Below, one piece after another: positions 7,495 through 8,249 of a stretch of 8,249 nt of DNA; within the stretch, counting starts at the first letter, position 1; each line of letters opens with the position of its first letter. Source of the DNA: Sphingobacteriaceae bacterium (lineage in GTDB: Bacteria > Bacteroidota > Bacteroidia > B-17B0 > Aurantibacillaceae); assembly GCA_023251695.1 (NCBI GenBank), contig JAHEYE010000153.1, forward strand, positions 1 through 8,249, written 5' to 3'. Made by a program: the position numbers and the translations under genes. The notes beneath the pieces are model-generated. The model saw only the letters and a list, made by a program, of their open reading frames with translations. It had not been told where the DNA came from and did not search any database.

Positions 7495-8249
7495 CTTCCC
7501 TAAAACTCTGGAAAGATATTTTTCCGTTGGCATTAATGAGCTTTGGATGCGACGAGCGTATTGAATGCTGTCAATCATTTCCTTGTTTTTTTCTTCTATC
7601 AAAACTTTTTGTTCAGTAACTTCTGCTGTACGCAACTCAACTATTTTTTCTAGTTTTTCCTTTTCTTTTTCCAGTTTTTTGGTTCTGTTTCTTAAGTAAC
7701 CACGAATAGCAGCAAATCCAGCGAATACATATATCGTGTAAGCCCACCATGTACGTTGCCAGGGAGGAAGGATGGTGAAAGAGAATTCTATTGGTGTTTC
7801 ATTCCATATTCCATGATTATTGCAGGCAAGTACTTTGAATTTGTAGTTACCTGGTGATAAAGAAGAGTAGGTAACATTATCTTCGGTTATTTCATTCCAT
7901 TTTTCATCAAGGCCTTCTAAAAAATATTTGTATTTCACTTTATACCCATCCGTTATACATATCCCTTTAAATTCAATTTTTAGTGGATTAAAATGAAACG
8001 GGATATCAATATGATTAAAATCATTGAAAAATTCTAAAGTTGTGTCTTTATTATCATAACTGACAGAAATAATGCTAAGAATCGGTGGAATCGTATTAAA
8101 AAAATTAATTTTGGGATTAATCTTTACTGTCCAAACTTCCCTTTCTGTGTAGCCGCCGCTGCTTGAAAAATAAATATCCCCATTTGATTCTATTACGTTG
8201 CTTAAAAATTGATATTCTGACAAATTAAGCGGTTCGCCGCTTTCAAGAC
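7486..8249 (-). CDS. Y_Y_Y-domain transmembrane sensor, C-terminal part; lacks an output domain; 5' end outside window
   Basis: The frame is open to the right edge (minus-strand codons before the TTG at 8223 read L-E-S-G-E-P-L-N), so the start lies outside; about 253 residues are seen. Numbered from that TTG: residues 1-40 look like the last blade of a periplasmic Reg_prop-type propeller (GDIYFSSSGG, then VWTVKINP). Residues about 81-153 form a Y_Y_Y domain (YKYFLEGLDEKWNEI, TYSSLSPGNYKFKVLACN, ending ILPPWQRTWW). A membrane segment (about 157-176) and a charged coiled coil (about 178-215) follow, then EKNKEMIDSIQYARRIQSSL and MPTEKYLSRVLGKKK-stop. In many Bacteroidota relatives this last stretch leads into a SpoIIE-type PP2C phosphatase; in others of this sensor class a histidine kinase or DNA-binding output follows the membrane segment. 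None is present here. The likely role is periplasmic sensing passed across the inner membrane through the coiled coil. It converges on the propeller gene with a 4-base gap. Confidence 0.85.
   Translation of the reverse strand, partial: LESGEPLNLSEYQFLSNVIESNGDIYFSSSGGYTEREVWTVKINPKINFFNTIPPILSIISVSYDNKDTTLEFFNDFNHIDIPFHFNPLKIEFKGICITDGYKVKYKYFLEGLDEKWNEITEDNVTYSSLSPGNYKFKVLACNNHGIWNETPIEFSFTILPPWQRTWWAYTIYVFAGFAAIRGYLRNRTKKLEKEKEKLEKIVELRTAEVTEQKVLIEEKNKEMIDSIQYARRIQSSLMPTEKYLSRVLGKKK

Noticed and set aside
1..8249. tRNA, rRNA, riboswitch, CRISPR array, insertion sequence or prophage marks
   Set aside because: Nearly all of the window is coding sequence of ordinary families; no repeat-spacer pattern, transposase motif, terminal inverted repeats or structured RNA was seen in the few short gaps.

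Overview
The window is a piece of a Bacteroidota chromosome. The main evidence is a protein with an N-terminal signal peptide and a C-terminal type IX secretion (T9SS type A) sorting domain, since T9SS is essentially confined to this phylum. A Y_Y_Y-type transmembrane sensor of the kind common there, a Bacteroidota-style PurC and Lon, A/T-rich DNA and the lack of Shine-Dalgarno sequences before the starts all agree. I cannot place it below phylum level.

Layout, left to right: (1) the 3' part of purC (purine biosynthesis) on +, cut by the left edge; (2) a membrane acyltransferase of the acyltransferase-3 (OafA-like) family on -, whose stop codon abuts that of purC; (3) the ATP-dependent protease gene lon on -, upstream of the acyltransferase and in the same direction, with a 65-base gap; (4) a 166-base divergent intergenic region, counted from the lon ATG, with two facing promoter-like elements and a short palindrome; (5) a 998-residue secreted Asp-box (BNR) propeller protein with PKD/Ig-like modules and a T9SS sorting tail on +; (6) the C-terminal part of a Y_Y_Y-domain transmembrane sensor on -, cut by the right edge and ending only 4 bases from the propeller gene.

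The genes do not form an obvious pathway. purC and lon are housekeeping genes; the acyltransferase may be co-transcribed with lon; the propeller protein and the sensor are accessory surface or signalling proteins typical of the phylum. Coding density is very high, with convergent junctions of 0 and 4 bases and no gene-free stretch over 300 bases. I see no RNA gene, mobile element, CRISPR array or new multi-gene system. The most interesting points are the sensor, which keeps the coiled-coil linker usually followed by a SpoIIE-type phosphatase but stops before that domain; the lon start codon; and the layout of the divergent lon/propeller control region.
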